Positions 14,136-15,257 of a DNA stretch of 15,257 nucleotides are shown one piece after another. The notes below the pieces were generated by a model that saw nothing but the letters and a program-made list of their open reading frames with translations, was not told where the DNA came from and did no database searches. Numbering within the stretch: position 1 is the first letter of the stretch; each line of letters opens with the position of its first letter. This DNA comes from Chloroflexota bacterium (GTDB lineage Bacteria; Chloroflexota; Dehalococcoidia; UBA2979), in NCBI GenBank assembly GCA_009843585.1, contig VYDC01000122.1:264-15520 (forward strand). Reading direction: 5' to 3'. The translations under genes and the position numbers were made by a program.

Positions 14136-14569
14136 GGCCGTACCACGCAGCAGGGTACGCCACGACGGCACGGAGATAGCGGCTCGCAGTAGCGGACCGG
14201 GTTCGCGGCGCCCGGGCGCCGTAGCCGGTCGGGCACGCGCCGCCCGATGTATTGCCGCGCCGTCTCGGGCTCGGCGGGTGTGCCGACGAATCCCCAGCGC
14301 CCCGCATGCGTCTCCCTGCCGGAGAAGTTCTCGCTCGACGCCGGGAGCCAGCTCTCCGGTCGGAAGGCACCGACCACGACCCCGCGACAGTGCGCTAGCA
14401 CGAGGTGGTACCGGTCGACGCGGCTGCGATCGATGATCCAGGCGAAGCGGGCCGCCTCGTAGGGGTCCGTGCCGCTCCGGTAGCTCGGACCGACGGAGAC
14501 GAGCATCAGCGGTTCGAGCACGTCGAACGGTGCGGTGTCCTCGATGCCGGGGCAGTCCCTTCTGACCAT
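14132..14569 (-). CDS. Conserved hypothetical protein (RWGF ... GAANPVRY family)
   Basis: This 145-residue protein starts at ATG 14569 on the minus strand with GAGAGG about seven bases upstream; a GTG at 14596 is possible but lacks that site. The core reads LEPLMLVSVGPSYR, ARFAWIIDRSRVDRYHLVLA (41-60), HCRGVVVGAFRPESWLPASS (60-79), GRWGFVGTPAEPETARQYIG (90-109), KR-like VPDRL and GAANPVRYCEP (120-130). I recall this pattern from short bacterial proteins near restriction or repair genes, resembling small beta-barrel PUA/EVE-like domains, but I cannot name it. The family normally stops soon after NPVRY; here 15 extra residues rich in Cys and Arg run to a TGA at 14134-14132, suggesting a shifted or altered end. 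The NucS-like gene is divergent, 281 bases away. Confidence 0.65.
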   Translation of the reverse strand: MVRRDCPGIEDTAPFDVLEPLMLVSVGPSYRSGTDPYEAARFAWIIDRSRVDRYHLVLAHCRGVVVGAFRPESWLPASSENFSGRETHAGRWGFVGTPAEPETARQYIGRRVPDRLRRPGAANPVRYCEPLSPCRRGVPCCVVRP

Positions 14570-14850
14570 CGATCCGCCTCTCAATCCAGTGCGCACACCC
14601 AGACGACCGGAGCCGTCGTTGGTCTCCGACTCGGTGATGGCGTGGCGCGCCGCAGCAGGGCGACCGCGGTATGTCCACGCCCGCCCCGGTGCGCGGCCAT
14701 GCGGCCCGCGCGGCCGCGAGGCAGCCTATCGCACGCCGCGCGGAGCGACAGCCCGCGGTCCGGACGCCCGCCCCGCACTACAATCCCCGGCGGCTCATCG
14801 CGGGAGCGGCGCCGCCGCGCCCATCGACAACTGCAGGGACGGGGCAGCGC
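14570..14850. other. Divergent intergenic region
   Basis: This 281-base region separates the minus-strand hypothetical gene from the plus-strand nuclease gene and should hold both promoters. Several short GC-rich inverted words are visible, but none is a clear operator. No gene in it is supported. Confidence 0.5.
14779..14784 (+). promoter_or_regulatory. Possible -10 element for the NucS-like gene
   Basis: TACAAT is a near-consensus -10 hexamer standing out in GC-rich DNA, 66 bases before the ATG at 14851. No matching TTGACA-like -35 is present at the usual spacing, so it may use an activator or be chance. Confidence 0.35.
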
Positions 14851-15257
14851 ATGGCTGACGAACTCAAGGTCTGGGCTCTGGGCGGCGGAGCCGATGTGGC
14901 AGTCGTCGAGAGCGTCACCATTGAGCTTGAGGAACGTCTCGAAGAGGCGCTGGTCCGGCGTCCGGAGATGCTGGAGCCGGGGCTTCATCTGGTCGGGCAC
15001 CAGACGCCGACTGAGAGCGGCCCGCTGGACCTGCTGGGCGTCGACGAGGGAGGCCGCCTGGTCGTCTGCGAGTTGAAGCGCGAGAGGCTGACTCGCGAGG
15101 CGGTGACGCAGTGCATCGACTACGCCTCGGCGCTGAACGTCAGGACGCCCGAGCAGATCGCGGAGCTCATCAGCGAGCACTCGAGCGGGCGGGGGATCGA
15201 GGAGATCGACGACTTCGAGGAGTGGTACATGGAGCGCTTCGAGGGGAACGACCTGGC
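14851..15257 (+). CDS. NucS/DUF91-like PD-(D/E)XK nuclease (3' partial)
   Basis: The frame is open from ATG 14851 to the window edge (135 codons), with AGGGA and GGGG words 7 to 16 bases before the start. Residues 20-45 form a helix (VTIELEERLEEALVRRPEML), followed by the nuclease core: GPLDLLGVD with D60, RLVVCELKRE with E74 and K76, and AVTQCIDYASAL with Q87 and Y91. This D ... E-x-K ... Q-x-x-x-Y arrangement is that of the NucS/DUF91 group of PD-(D/E)XK nucleases, known for mismatch or branched-DNA cleavage in archaea and actinobacteria. It lacks the N-terminal DNA-binding domain of true NucS, so it is more likely a stand-alone relative with its own C-terminal domain beyond the window. It is divergent from the hypothetical gene at 14132-14569. 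Confidence 0.78.
   Translation, partial: MADELKVWALGGGADVAVVESVTIELEERLEEALVRRPEMLEPGLHLVGHQTPTESGPLDLLGVDEGGRLVVCELKRERLTREAVTQCIDYASALNVRTPEQIAELISEHSSGRGIEEIDDFEEWYMERFEGNDL

Noticed and set aside
1..15257. tRNA, rRNA or CRISPR array
   Set aside because: No tRNA-like cloverleaf or CCA-end pattern, no rRNA signature and no regularly spaced repeats were seen on either strand.

Overview
The window is very GC-rich, uses many GTG starts and consists of dense short-overlap operons, which fits a high-GC actinobacterium (a Thermoleophilia/Solirubrobacter-like lineage is my guess from the feel of the proteins; nothing here proves it). It reads as the end of a conjugation module of an integrative or plasmid element, followed by a cargo zone with a large defence-like NTPase, decayed transposases and several small or broken genes.

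Region 1 (1-7155, plus strand) is one tightly coupled operon: a VirB4-type conjugation ATPase (5' end outside the window), a short DnaG-like primase (CHC2 zinc finger plus Toprim), a VirD4/TraD-like coupling ATPase, a large replication-relaxation family protein and a small 62-residue protein. Junctions are GTGA, a 14-base overlap, GTGA, and a 14-base overlap, so all five are probably co-translated. Together they would energise the mating channel (VirB4), deliver DNA to it (coupling protein), prepare or prime the DNA (relaxation protein, primase).

Region 2 (about 7228-10930, minus strand) has clearly lower GC. It holds a 1128-residue STAND-like protein with a nuclease-like N-terminal domain, a P-loop NTPase core and a long helical sensor-like C-terminus. 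This is the architecture of Avs-type/STAND antiphage proteins. A small, possibly frameshifted ORF follows with a TGATG junction.

Region 3 (about 11004-13106, plus) is insertion-sequence debris: an IS481-like transposase 5' fragment fused to the 3' fragment of a different integrase-core transposase, then a membrane-anchored hypothetical gene, then a second, frameshifted IS481-like remnant.

Region 4 (13107-15257) has a three-gene micro-operon of small proteins, one only 32 residues, on the plus strand. On the minus strand are a conserved hypothetical gene and a multiply frameshifted gene behind it. A NucS-like nuclease gene runs divergently off the right edge.

The most interesting unexplained signals are a 68-bp direct repeat (54/68 identical by hand count) at 7098-7165 and 14048-14115 that brackets the whole cargo zone, the STAND gene itself, the internal duplication in the relaxation protein, and the micro-operon. 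No tRNA, rRNA or CRISPR array was seen. All family assignments are from reading motifs by eye, with no database search.
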